From contig ONPN01000003.1 in assembly GCA_900319695.1 (NCBI GenBank), positions 1 to 61,376 of the forward strand: 61,376 bases of DNA, read 5' to 3'. Positions 8,500 to 17,223 of the stretch are shown piece after piece. The translations under genes were made by a program, and so were the position numbers. The first letter of the stretch is position 1. Each line of letters opens with the position of its first letter. The notes beneath the pieces are model-generated. The model was not told the origin of the DNA, did no database searches, and saw nothing but the letters and a program-made list of their open reading frames with translations. This DNA is from an uncultured Eubacteriales bacterium. Lineage in GTDB: Bacteria > Bacillota > Clostridia > Oscillospirales > Oscillospiraceae.

Positions 8500-9353
8500 C
8501 AGATTTCCTCCACGCCAAGTTCTCTGCACTGGGTCCGCAGCTCTTCCTTCACGCGCGCCTGCAGCTCCGCCGGGAAGCCGATGCAGTGGTTGTTCTCGAT
8601 CTGCTCAACGCACACGGCCCCCTTCCCTTTGATCGTATCGAGCACGATCATGGAAGGCTTTCCGTTTTTGCGTCCGATCATATCCGCAACCGCGCCCTGA
8701 ATGGCGAGCACGTCATGGCCGGAAATGCGCGCGGTGTTCCAGCCGAAGGCCTCGTACTTTTTGACAGGGTCGCCGAGCGACAAAACAGCGTCGTTCGTAC
8801 CGTCGATCTGTTTCTTGTTGAAGTCGAGGAAGGCCACCAGATTATCCAGCCGATAGTGGGCGGCGAACTGTGCCGCCTCCCAGACCTGTCCCTCCGCCGA
8901 CTCGCCGTCGCCGAGGACGCAGAACACCCGCTGATCCGTATGCTTCACCTTCGCCGCCAGGGCTGCGCCGCAGGCGAGCGAGAGCCCCTGGCCGAGGCTG
9001 CCGGTCGTCGCGTCCACCCCGGGAACCTTCGTCCTGTCACAGTGGCCGGGGAGCAGGGAGTTGAAATTGTTCAGGTTGTCCAGCCGGTCGTAGGGGAAAA
9101 AGCCCTTTAACGCCAGCGTGGAATACAGCACCGGTCCGGCATGTCCCTTGGACATGATGAAGAAATCCCGATCTTCCCAGTCCGGCTGGTCCGGCCGTAC
9201 TCTCATGAAGTCCGAATACAGGACCGCCATCAGCTCCGCCAGATCCATCGAGCCGCCGATGTGTCCGCCGCGGTTGGCGGAAATGGCACGTATGATGCCG
9301 AGGCGTATGCGCAGGGCGCTGCGCTCCAGTTCTGTCTTTGTACTCAACATCAT
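8499..9353 (-). CDS. Transketolase N-terminal (ThDP-binding) subunit (first pair)
   Basis: 284 residues. HIGGSMDLAELMAVLY near residue 30 and ATTGSLGQGLSLACG are typical of transketolase N-terminal halves; the ThDP/metal motif starts CVLGDGESAEGQVWE and closes with FLDFNKKQIDG about 30 residues later. The start ATG overlaps the TAA of the upstream RfbH-like gene (TAATG) and two ATG codons are adjacent. It is the partner of the 7534-8499 product. It is less similar to the other N-terminal subunit at 3506-4300 than expected for a recent duplication, supporting two distinct reactions. Confidence 0.9.
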   Translation of the reverse strand: MMLSTKTELERSALRIRLGIIRAISANRGGHIGGSMDLAELMAVLYSDFMRVRPDQPDWEDRDFFIMSKGHAGPVLYSTLALKGFFPYDRLDNLNNFNSLLPGHCDRTKVPGVDATTGSLGQGLSLACGAALAAKVKHTDQRVFCVLGDGESAEGQVWEAAQFAAHYRLDNLVAFLDFNKKQIDGTNDAVLSLGDPVKKYEAFGWNTARISGHDVLAIQGAVADMIGRKNGKPSMIVLDTIKGKGAVCVEQIENNHCIGFPAELQARVKEELRTQCRELGVEEI

Positions 9354-10699
9354 TACTTTACCCCGCCCACCGCGTCGATCACGGTCTGTGCCATATAGTC
9401 GATCATCTCATCGGTCATGCCCGGGTAAACGCCGATCCAGAAGCTGTTATTCATGATGAAATCGGTATTGGTGAGATCCCCCACGACCCGGTACGCGTCG
9501 GTGCCGCGGATCTGGTCAAAGCAGGGATGGCGGATCAGGTTGCCGCTGAACAGCAGGCGGGTCTGCACCTTGTGCTCCTCGATATAGCGCGTGACCTCAT
9601 TGCGGGTCTTGCCGCACTCCGGACGGACGGACATGATAAAGCCGAACCAGGAAGGACGCGAATTGGCGGCGGGTTCCGGCAGGATCAGCTTGTCCGCCGC
9701 GGGCTCGAGGGCCGCATGCAGTCTCTCCCAATTGTGGCGGCGGCGCTCAATGAAGGACGGGAATTTCTGAAGCTGCTCACAGCCGATCGCGGCCTGCATG
9801 TCCGTAACCTTCAGATTGTAGCCGAAATGGCTGTACACATATTTATGGTCATATCCCTTCGGGAGTTCGCCGAACTGTCCGTCAAAGCGGTGGCCGCAGA
9901 AATTGTCGCGGCCGGAGGGGCAAATGCAGTCCCTGCCCCAGTCTCTGTAGGAGAGGATCAGCTTGTGCAGCAGCGCGTTGTTCGTATAGACGCAGCCGCC
10001 CTCGCCCATGGTCATGTGGTGCGGCGGATAGAAGCTCGAAGTGCCGATGTCGCCCCAGGTTCCGGTAAACTTCGTCTCGCCGTTGATGGTGTAACGCGAG
10101 CCGAGCGCATCGCAGTTGTCCTCGACCAGCCACAGATTATGACGGTCGCAGAACGCCTTCACCTCAGACAGGTCGAAAGGATTGCCGAGCGTATGCGCGA
10201 TCATGACCGCTTTCGTCTTGCTGCTGTACGCCGCCTCGAGCCTGGAGACGTCAATGTTGTACTGCGGAACGGTGACGTCGACAAAGACCGGGACTGCGCC
10301 GTACTGCAGGGCGGGCGTGACCGTCGTCGGGAAGCCGCAGGCGACGGTGATAACCTCATCGCCTTTTTTGATCTGCCGCTCGCCGAGTTCGGGCGCAGTC
10401 AGCGCAGAGAAGGCGATCAGATTCGCTGAGGAGCCGCTGTTCACCAGATGGGCAAAACGCACGCCGAGCCACGCGGCAAACTCCTTTTCAAATCTGTCCG
10501 CAAAGCGACCGGTCGTGAGCCAGAAATCCAAGGCGGCGTCCGTGAGCGCGCACATCTCTTTCTCATCAAAAACGCGCGCAGCGTAAGTGATCCTGTCCCC
10601 GGGCTGATAGGGTTTCTTTTCCACAAACTGATGATAATATGAGTCGACGAGACTCTTGATCTCGTCCCTTGCTTCCGTTTCGTTAAGCCATTTTTTCAT
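9353..10699 (-). CDS. rfbH: CDP-4-dehydro-6-deoxyglucose 3-dehydrase (E1, RfbH/AscC type)
   Basis: 448 residues of the DegT/DnrJ/EryC1/StrS fold. The usual PLP lysine is replaced by histidine: FYPPHHMTMGEGG at 223-235, with His227 in the lysine position, the hallmark of E1 dehydrases. A [2Fe-2S] set is visible as C-x-C-x7-C (Cys258, Cys260, Cys268) plus Cys196 about 61 residues earlier, the pattern known from Yersinia E1. The enzyme uses PMP to remove the C-3 hydroxyl from CDP-4-keto-6-deoxyglucose and commits the pathway to 3,6-dideoxyhexoses. It normally needs an E3 ferredoxin/flavin reductase, which is not in the window. RBS AGAGGGATAGC before ATG. Confidence 0.95.
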   Translation of the reverse strand: MKKWLNETEARDEIKSLVDSYYHQFVEKKPYQPGDRITYAARVFDEKEMCALTDAALDFWLTTGRFADRFEKEFAAWLGVRFAHLVNSGSSANLIAFSALTAPELGERQIKKGDEVITVACGFPTTVTPALQYGAVPVFVDVTVPQYNIDVSRLEAAYSSKTKAVMIAHTLGNPFDLSEVKAFCDRHNLWLVEDNCDALGSRYTINGETKFTGTWGDIGTSSFYPPHHMTMGEGGCVYTNNALLHKLILSYRDWGRDCICPSGRDNFCGHRFDGQFGELPKGYDHKYVYSHFGYNLKVTDMQAAIGCEQLQKFPSFIERRRHNWERLHAALEPAADKLILPEPAANSRPSWFGFIMSVRPECGKTRNEVTRYIEEHKVQTRLLFSGNLIRHPCFDQIRGTDAYRVVGDLTNTDFIMNNSFWIGVYPGMTDEMIDYMAQTVIDAVGGVK

Positions 10700-10700
10700 G

Positions 10701-11240
10701 CTATCCCTCTATTCTCCATTTTTTCAAACAGTCGTCATATACATGCTGAATCTTCATAAAGTCGACAGGCAGAGTGTCAAACCACTTGAGATATCCGTCC
10801 TCGTCTTCCTGCTTACCGAAATTCTCTATCTGATAATCCTCCGGAAGTCGGCAGGCAAACAGAATCGCGATGTTTTGTCCGCGTTCGTTCGGGTGCTCCT
10901 GTGATGCGTTCGCGCCGCGCCACACGTTTCTGACAGCAAGCGGTTGTTCATCAAAGCTGACTTTCGCACGCAGCTCTCTCTCCGCCGTTTCCGTGATCCG
11001 CTTCGCAAAGCTGTCGCCGTAGCGAAGACAGCCCCCCGGGATATGCCAGCTTTTTTCAAAAAAACGATCGTTTCTCCGGGACAGGAGCAGCTGTCCCCGG
11101 CTGTTGGTGACCAGCAGATCCACATTCACAAGCGGGACAAGGCCTGAAATCATTAAAAACAAATTCTCCGGCAGGCCGTCCTGCGGCTGTATATCACAGC
11201 TTCTGATATACTCAATTGCGTCGTTGAGCCGTTTATCCAT
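10701..11240 (-). CDS. Nudix hydrolase, GDP-mannose mannosyl hydrolase-like
   Basis: 179 residues. The Nudix region is WHIPGGCLRYGDSF...ERELRAKV (about residues 66-95). Instead of the canonical G-x5-E-x7-R-E-U-x-E-E spacing, there are 11 residues between the acidic position (Asp) and REL, and the second Glu pair is missing; this is the pattern of the Gmm/GDP-mannose mannosyl hydrolase branch that cleaves nucleotide sugars at C-1 of the sugar. In this cluster a CDP-sugar or GDP-sugar could be the substrate, perhaps for pool control. The gene sits between rfbF and rfbH with gaps of 6 bp and 1 bp. Confidence 0.82.
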   Translation of the reverse strand: MDKRLNDAIEYIRSCDIQPQDGLPENLFLMISGLVPLVNVDLLVTNSRGQLLLSRRNDRFFEKSWHIPGGCLRYGDSFAKRITETAERELRAKVSFDEQPLAVRNVWRGANASQEHPNERGQNIAILFACRLPEDYQIENFGKQEDEDGYLKWFDTLPVDFMKIQHVYDDCLKKWRIEG

Positions 11241-11246
11241 CCGCGT

Positions 11247-12026
11247 TTAATCCCAAAGCTTCCAGGGCGCGCTGCCGGAATTCCAAGCGTTTTCAAGCAG
11301 AGTCTTTTCTCTCGCGGTATCCATGCACTGCCAGAAGCCCTCATGCCGGAAGCTCATCAGCTGGCCCTCGGCGGCCAGGCGCTCCATAGGAGTCGTTTCA
11401 AAAATAGTCGTGTCATCCTGGAGATAATCAAATACCTGCGGTTCCAGCACCATGAAGCCGGCGTTGATTGCAGCGCCGTCGTTTGCTTTCTTCTCACGGA
11501 AGTTCTTCACGCTGCCGAGCTCGTCAATGTCGAGCACGCCCTTCTGCTGGCGCTGGATGACCGCCGTCAGTGTCGCGAGTTTGCCGTGGGATTCGTGGAA
11601 TTTTACAAGCTCCTCAATATTTACATCACACACTGCATCACCGTATGTAAGCATGAAAGGATGATCGCCGATATACGGCTGAATCCTCTTGATGCGCCCG
11701 CCGGTCATCGTATGGAGACCGGTGTCGACCACCGTGACTTTCCACGGTTCGGCATTGTTGCGGTGAATGGTAATCTTGTTGATCCCGCTCGAGTAATCGT
11801 ATGTGACATCAGAAGAACGGATAAAGTAATCGGCGAAAAACTCCTTAATCACTTCCTGCTTGTACCCTGCACAAATGACAAATTCATTGTAGCCGTAATG
11901 GGAATAAAGCTTCATGATGTGCCAGAGAATCGGCTTGCCGCCGATTTCAATCATCGGCTTCGGTTTGTAAATGCTCTCCTCGCTGATCCGGGTTCCGAAT
12001 CCACCCGCCAGAATAACTACTTTCAT
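11247..12026 (-). CDS. rfbF: Glucose-1-phosphate cytidylyltransferase
   Basis: 259 residues, the usual length for RfbF/DdhA. The nucleotidyltransferase signature KVVILAGGFGTRISEES is at the N-terminus, KPKPMIEIGGKPILWHIMK follows, and YGDAVCDVNI gives the metal-binding Asp. The C-terminal GFWQCMDTAREKTLLE is diagnostic of CDP-glucose pyrophosphorylases. It makes CDP-glucose from CTP and glucose-1-phosphate, the first step toward CDP-3,6-dideoxyhexoses. RBS GGGAG lies about 10 bases before ATG. Order with rfbG upstream and rfbH downstream matches the known pathway. Confidence 0.96.
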   Translation of the reverse strand: MKVVILAGGFGTRISEESIYKPKPMIEIGGKPILWHIMKLYSHYGYNEFVICAGYKQEVIKEFFADYFIRSSDVTYDYSSGINKITIHRNNAEPWKVTVVDTGLHTMTGGRIKRIQPYIGDHPFMLTYGDAVCDVNIEELVKFHESHGKLATLTAVIQRQQKGVLDIDELGSVKNFREKKANDGAAINAGFMVLEPQVFDYLQDDTTIFETTPMERLAAEGQLMSFRHEGFWQCMDTAREKTLLENAWNSGSAPWKLWD

Positions 12027-12041
12027 CTTTCTGTGGCTCCC

Positions 12042-13094
12042 TTATGCATTCATATATTGTTTGATCTGCATTTCCATCACGCCGTCGACATCCTCTCCTG
12101 CCTGCCATGCCTTAGTCCATTCCACAGTCCTTCCGACCGCCTCGCCAACATGCCAGCCTGGACTCCACTGAAAGGTGCTCTTGATTTTTGAGCAGTCCAG
12201 CTTGAGGAAGTTGGCCTCATGCGGGCCATCCATCCGCTCGGCTTTCCAAGCTTGACCTTCGCCCCAGCAAGTGCAGAACAGTTCGGCCAGCTCGCCGGTT
12301 GTGATGCAGTCGCACTCATCCGGCCCGACGTTGTAGCTGTCAGCATATGCACGGTCTTCATACTGCCGCTGTGCGATTAGCAGATAGGCGAAGATCGGCT
12401 CCAGAACATGCTGATAGGGTCTGGTCGAATTGGGGTTGCGGACCAGAATTGTACGTCCCGCCTGCGCCGCGCGTATACAGTCCGGGATGATTCTGTCCTT
12501 GGCGAAATCCCCGCCCCCGATCACGTTTCCGGCGCGCGCGGTCGAGATGCCCACATGATTGTCAGAGAAAAAGGATTTCTTGTAGCTGCTCGTTACCAGC
12601 TCCGAACAGGACTTGCTGTTGGAATAGGGATCATAGCCGTCCAGCTTCTCATCCTCACGGTATCCCCAGACCCACTCGCGATTTAGATACACTTTATCAG
12701 TGGTCACATTCAAGCAGGACTGCACGCTGTCGCAGTGTCTGACGCATTCGAGAATGTTCACCGTGCCCATGACGTTGATTTCGAAAGTATCGACCGGTCT
12801 GGCGAAGCTCTCCCTCACGAGCGGCTGCGCGGCAAGATGCAGGACAATGTCCGGCTGAAAGCTCTGCATGGCGTTCAGCATGCTGATATAGTCCCTCACG
12901 TCGCCCTTAACCTCACGGATATTCCGCTTTACCGCAGAGAGCTGATATAGCGATATCGGCTTTTCAGTATAGGTGGAATAGCCCATCACCTCAGCGCCCG
13001 CAAGTGAAAGGACCTCGCTAAGCCAGGTTCCCTTAAAACCGGTATGTCCCGTGACAAATACCTTTTTCCCTTTGTAAAACGAAAAATCTTTCAT
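12042..13094 (-). CDS. rfbG: CDP-glucose 4,6-dehydratase
   Basis: 350 residues from the ATG at 13094; the frame is open ten codons further, but GAGGGGG lies just before this ATG and homology begins at FYKGKKVFVTGHTGFKG. The Rossmann motif TGHTGFKG, the catalytic Thr in NVTTDKVY and YSNSK (Tyr/Lys) identify an extended SDR of the RfbG family. It converts CDP-glucose to CDP-4-keto-6-deoxyglucose, the substrate of RfbH. GAGNVIGGGDF is the conserved signature of this subgroup. Confidence 0.96.
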   Translation of the reverse strand: MKDFSFYKGKKVFVTGHTGFKGTWLSEVLSLAGAEVMGYSTYTEKPISLYQLSAVKRNIREVKGDVRDYISMLNAMQSFQPDIVLHLAAQPLVRESFARPVDTFEINVMGTVNILECVRHCDSVQSCLNVTTDKVYLNREWVWGYREDEKLDGYDPYSNSKSCSELVTSSYKKSFFSDNHVGISTARAGNVIGGGDFAKDRIIPDCIRAAQAGRTILVRNPNSTRPYQHVLEPIFAYLLIAQRQYEDRAYADSYNVGPDECDCITTGELAELFCTCWGEGQAWKAERMDGPHEANFLKLDCSKIKSTFQWSPGWHVGEAVGRTVEWTKAWQAGEDVDGVMEMQIKQYMNA

Positions 13095-13155
13095 GTGTCC
13101 CCCTCGATGTCTGCCAATATGCATAATGCGTATACAATGGGCCCCTCCGCCCCCG

Positions 13156-14052
13156 TCAAGGTTTGGTATAGGGCAAGTGTTCCGCTACCGGGCTGAATGC
13201 GATCCCGGAGGCGAAGCCTTTCCAGATGATCGGCAGTCTTTTCAGCCTGCCCTTTCTGATTACATGCGCGCTGTGCCAACAGTCCTTTGCGATCAGCCAA
13301 AGCCAGCCACGCAGCCCCTCCCGGCGATACAGATATACGTCGTTTCGGTAGAAATAACGGTAGCGCTCCAATCGCTCCGGCGCGTCTGTTGCGATGTTGA
13401 CAACTGTGTTGGACTTCATTGCGTGAATTACCCTGCTGTCTGCGGCGACATAGCATGGCTTTTTCAGCGAAATTCTGCGCGTGTATTCCCAATCGTCCGA
13501 CCAGATGAAGAACTCTTTAATTGGCAAGCCAAACTCAGCCACCGTTTCAGAGCGCAAAAAAAGCGATACAAAGCTCGCCATGACGCTGGGAGTCAGGGGA
13601 GAAACAAAACCGTCGATATCCCGGTAGGGCGTTTTTCGTTGCAGATTCATATTGCAGACGCTGCCGTCCGTCCACAGCGCCACACTCGACAGCCATCCGT
13701 ATTCGCCGCCGAGAAGCACGTCAGCCTCCAGCAGCTTTTCCAGCGCGTCGGGCTCCGGCAGGCAGTCGTCGTCCATCAGCCAGAGACAGCCGTATCCGGC
13801 CTCGACCGCCCAGCGCATCCCATAGTTAAAACCGCCCGCGCCGCCGAGGTTTGCGCCGGTGTTTCTCGCGTGCAGACGGGAACTCTTCGCCTCGTACTCC
13901 GCGAGCCATTCCGCCGTGCCGTCCGTCGAGGCGTTGTTCACGACGAGGATGTCGCATGGTTCTGTCTGACCCACCAGCTTCTCTATGCACTTTTGCAGCA
14001 TCGGCAGTCGGTTGTAAGTCACGACCACCGCGGCGACACGATCATTTCTCAT
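13156..14052 (-). CDS. Family 2 glycosyltransferase (rhamnosyl/galactofuranosyl-transferase-like)
   Basis: 298 residues. VAAVVVTYNR at the N-terminus, ILVVNNASTDGT, NLGGAGGFNYGM and the metal-binding LMDDDCLPEPDAL match the GlfT2/rhamnosyltransferase branch of GT2. The C-terminal third holds IWSDDWEYTRR, containing the probable catalytic base. The start overlaps the stop of the DUF4422 gene by 11 bp, implying coupling. Acceptor unknown. Confidence 0.9.
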   Translation of the reverse strand: MRNDRVAAVVVTYNRLPMLQKCIEKLVGQTEPCDILVVNNASTDGTAEWLAEYEAKSSRLHARNTGANLGGAGGFNYGMRWAVEAGYGCLWLMDDDCLPEPDALEKLLEADVLLGGEYGWLSSVALWTDGSVCNMNLQRKTPYRDIDGFVSPLTPSVMASFVSLFLRSETVAEFGLPIKEFFIWSDDWEYTRRISLKKPCYVAADSRVIHAMKSNTVVNIATDAPERLERYRYFYRNDVYLYRREGLRGWLWLIAKDCWHSAHVIRKGRLKRLPIIWKGFASGIAFSPVAEHLPYTKP

Positions 14053-14821
14053 GTGCTTTATAGGTAATCTTTCGTTTGATGAATGCCGTCCCCTTCCTGA
14101 TCCAGTGCTGGCTCTCGGTGTTCAGGACCGGCATTTCCATATAGGGGACGCGGTTGGTTTCGATCCAGATGTCCAGCAGGCGCTCGGCCACGAAGCCAAA
14201 GACGCGGGCGTCATAGGGGCTGTAGGCGCTGATGTCCAGCCGCTTCTCCAGCTCAAAGAGGACGTCAAAGAGCCAGTTGCAATAGGCACAAAGGCTTTCC
14301 TGGCTCATGACGAACATGTTGAAGCGGTGGCCGACGGTGCGCTGCATGGAGGCGTCGAAGGCTTTTATGTATGCCGGATAGCGTTCCCGCAGGATCTCCC
14401 GCGTGGTATCCAGATCGATCGCGTGGTGGGCGTGGGCGTACTGGCTGTAGTTGGTCTCAATCCAATAGTTGCGGGGCTTGGGAAGAAGAATGCCACAGCG
14501 ATCCAGCGCTTTTTGAAGCTCTGCCTCAGAGAGGATGCGGGCCTCTTTCCTTTTCAGGAGTTTCCCGTTGCTGAAATAGCGCCTGTAGTGCACAAGGCCG
14601 ATGAAATCCGCGTCCAGGTTTTTCCATGCCCAGTAGAGCGCCGTCAGCTCGCAGTAGTTTTTATTCTTTTCCGAGATGTTGTCGCCGGTATTGTCAGGCG
14701 TGAAGCCCAAGATCGGCTGCGTGTGCAGCGCTGCCCCGACCTCGACCGGCAGGTAGCAGGGCTCGACCGGCACCGGGTACGGCCGGTGGCAGGCAATCAG
14801 GATCTTGATTCTCTGCGGCAT
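14042..14821 (-). CDS. DUF4422-family glycosyltransferase
   Basis: 259 residues beginning QRIKILIACHRPYPVP, followed by GDNISEKNKNYCELTALYWAWKN and GLVHYRRYF, the signature of DUF4422 proteins, which occur in capsule and O-antigen clusters and are predicted GT-A glycosyltransferases. The ATG has a strong GGGAGG site 6 bases upstream. The first 128 bp overlap the 3' end of the helicase gene in another frame; since DUF4422 homology starts at the first codon, this frame is the conserved one in the overlap. Confidence 0.88.
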   Translation of the reverse strand: MPQRIKILIACHRPYPVPVEPCYLPVEVGAALHTQPILGFTPDNTGDNISEKNKNYCELTALYWAWKNLDADFIGLVHYRRYFSNGKLLKRKEARILSEAELQKALDRCGILLPKPRNYWIETNYSQYAHAHHAIDLDTTREILRERYPAYIKAFDASMQRTVGHRFNMFVMSQESLCAYCNWLFDVLFELEKRLDISAYSPYDARVFGFVAERLLDIWIETNRVPYMEMPVLNTESQHWIRKGTAFIKRKITYKAHEK

Positions 14822-16928
14822 CTTGCGCCTCCCTGTGTATGGTATTTTCTCTTCCCCAGATCATGCCGAGGGCGTCCAGACGCTTTTTACGCTCCTCCGG
14901 GAGCTTGCCGTTTTTCCAGTTCATGCGCTGCGTTTTGATCCACAAGCCCAGATTATTTCCGTCCTCTGTCTGGTACCTCACCGGGACATTTAAATCTCCA
15001 TGCTGTTTATAGTAATGCTTTGCCGTCAGGAAAGCGTTTTCCCACGCCACATCACACCGGCTCCCCCAAAACATGCCCAGCGCATCCAGGCGCCGGATCT
15101 GGTCTTCGGTCAGGGTCAGTTTTCCGGCTTTGTACGAGCTTCGGAGGCGATTGAGCCAGAGACCGAGACGGATGCCGTTTTCGTCCACGTATTTCACGGG
15201 CACGTTGAGATTCTCGTGTGCTTTGTAATACTTAAGCGCGGCGGTGAAATTCTGCTCAAACAGATAATCCGGCACGTCCCAGGTCATGCCGATCGCATCG
15301 AGGGCAGCCTCCCGCTCCGGCGTGAGACAGGCGCTGCGGATCTTTCCCTTTCGATACTGCCGCAGTCGACTGAGCCAGTACCCAAGCCGCAGGCCGTCCG
15401 GCGTTATGTACAGGGCTTTCACATTCAGATCGCCGTGAGCCTCATAGTATGCTCTGGCTGCCTCATAACAGCGGCTCCAGGCTTCCTCATCGGCGCTTTC
15501 CCAGCGCATCCCCAGCGCGTCAAGCAGGGCGATCTGCCGCTCAGTCAGATTCCCGGCGACCTTGCCGTCCCGCACCATACGCTGGATGCAGAGCCAGGAC
15601 CCGAGGGAGTATCCTTCCGGCGTCACATAGCGGCGGGGCACGTTCAGGTCCCCGTTGGCGGCGCGGTACTTCTTCGCTTCCTGATACATCAGATCCCAGG
15701 AGGCAACCAGCGTCTCCTCAAGCTTTGCAAAGAGCTCCCGGCAGTCGCGCACCTCGTCGACGACTTTGAAGTGCTCGTTCACGATCTCGCTTTCCAGACC
15801 GAGAGAGCGATAATAGGCCGTGGCGAGCTCCATCTCTTCCTCGACCGCGCCGATGCTGTACAGGTTTTCGATATTGAGGACGATGTCGAAGATGACCGCG
15901 TCCTGTTTTTTCGCAGCCGACAGGGCCCGCCCGATCTGCTGCTTGTATACGATGGGGGAGATCGTGGGCCGCAGCAGGATCACGCCGCTGACGTTCTCCA
16001 CATGGATCCCCTCGTTGAGCATGTCGATGCAATACAGGAGCTTGAGATGCTCGCTCTCGTCGGCTTTGAAGGAGGCAAAGGCGCTGCTCGTCTCGGGGTC
16101 GGCGGAGTAAGCGGAATAGATGTGCGGGTGCTTATCCAGCTTTCCGAACCACTTCGGGGCTTTGCCGATCATCTCCCGCATGTGCTCCGCGTTGGCACAG
16201 AAGACGATGTACTTGCCGTTTGCCTCCGGCATGTGCCGGGCAAAGATCGCATCCATTCCCTCGGCCTTCTCAAGCGCGCGGCGCAGGGCGTCAAGAAGCT
16301 CCTCACCCTTATCCTGCATAGCCTTGCTTCTGGCCTGCCTGACGCGGGCTTCGTATTTGTCTAGTTCGTTCTGATAGGTAAACAGCGAGAGGACATATTT
16401 CGGCGGGTTCAGGATGCCGCGCACGAGCGCCTCGCCGAGCGTCATCTCGGAAGCGATGCGCATGTCGAAGGTAACGGTAGTGTCCTTCTGCCCGTCAAGG
16501 TAACGTATATTGGTTGCCGTAAGCCCGATGGCTATGGGCTCTGGCTTTCGCGCAAGCAGCGCCTGCACGGGCTTTTCCCATGTCGGCGCTGCGGCGCGGT
16601 GCATTTCATCCAGGATGATCACATCCGGGCGCAGCTCGTTCAACTCCGCCAGATCAAGCTGCGACAGCTTGGCATAGGTCATGTAGGAGATGTTCTCCGG
16701 AACCTGCGCACCGGCAGCAAGAAGACTCTCGCACTGTGTTTTGAAGATATAGGCAGAGGGCGAAAGCCAGAGAACAGCTTGCGTGGGATGCTCCTCGCAG
16801 TATTTGAAGCCGATAAAGCTCTTACCCGTGCCGGTGGGGTGGATGATACAAGCCCGCTGTACCGTCTCCAGCACGGTCAAAAGAGACTCATATGCTGTCT
16901 GATTGTGTGGGAAAAGCGAGATGGGCAT
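14694..16928 (-). CDS. DEAD/DEAH-box helicase with four helicase-associated (HA) repeats
   Basis: About 744 residues from the ATG at 16928 (AGGGGTG ten bases upstream; a GTG lies two codons earlier). Superfamily 2 motifs: Walker A HPTGTGKSF, motif II LDEMH, GLTAT (motif III) and QQIGRALS (motif VI). Residues ~400-690 contain four HA repeats of about 68 residues, each with a G-x-L-N-V core, a G-L-W-L segment and an ending L-D-A-L/I-G-M-x-W. The last ~42 codons run in a second frame across the DUF4422 gene and look noncoding, as if the original stop was lost. HA-helicases are probable nucleic-acid translocases; no link to glycan synthesis is known, and a host-defence or phase-control role is possible. 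Confidence 0.85.
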   Translation of the reverse strand: MPISLFPHNQTAYESLLTVLETVQRACIIHPTGTGKSFIGFKYCEEHPTQAVLWLSPSAYIFKTQCESLLAAGAQVPENISYMTYAKLSQLDLAELNELRPDVIILDEMHRAAAPTWEKPVQALLARKPEPIAIGLTATNIRYLDGQKDTTVTFDMRIASEMTLGEALVRGILNPPKYVLSLFTYQNELDKYEARVRQARSKAMQDKGEELLDALRRALEKAEGMDAIFARHMPEANGKYIVFCANAEHMREMIGKAPKWFGKLDKHPHIYSAYSADPETSSAFASFKADESEHLKLLYCIDMLNEGIHVENVSGVILLRPTISPIVYKQQIGRALSAAKKQDAVIFDIVLNIENLYSIGAVEEEMELATAYYRSLGLESEIVNEHFKVVDEVRDCRELFAKLEETLVASWDLMYQEAKKYRAANGDLNVPRRYVTPEGYSLGSWLCIQRMVRDGKVAGNLTERQIALLDALGMRWESADEEAWSRCYEAARAYYEAHGDLNVKALYITPDGLRLGYWLSRLRQYRKGKIRSACLTPEREAALDAIGMTWDVPDYLFEQNFTAALKYYKAHENLNVPVKYVDENGIRLGLWLNRLRSSYKAGKLTLTEDQIRRLDALGMFWGSRCDVAWENAFLTAKHYYKQHGDLNVPVRYQTEDGNNLGLWIKTQRMNWKNGKLPEERKKRLDALGMIWGRENTIHREAQDAAENQDPDCLPPAVPGAGRALLPAGRGRGSAAHAADLGLHA

Positions 16929-17037
16929 GTTCACTTTTCACCCCTTTACAAGACAATTCGTTTGCAGGCTGAACAGTTCGCACTTTGCAGGCTATTTCTG
17001 TAATGAGTTCTGTTCCGGACTGTTTCACCAGATCACA

Positions 17038-17077
17038 GCAAAACGCCGAACCCAAAACATCAGGTTCGGCGTTTTGC
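17038..17077 (-). terminator. Perfect 15-bp hairpin downstream of the recombinase gene
   Basis: A 15-bp perfect inverted repeat (17038-17052 with 17063-17077, 10-nt loop) lies between the end of the serine recombinase and the start of the helicase, both leftward. The descending arm contains GTTTTGC rather than a clean U tract, so termination is likely but not certain. The remaining ~290 bp between the two genes contain no other recognised element. Confidence 0.6.
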
Positions 17078-17223
17078 AAATTGGCGTAGAAAAGCACACC
17101 TTCATCACCAACTTGACTATTGTATTATTGCTCGAATTATGATAGAATTTTTTGAAAAAGTAATTGGTATTACTGTATAAACACTTCAAGATTTTCCATT
17201 AATATCCATTTTGTTATGGCTGT

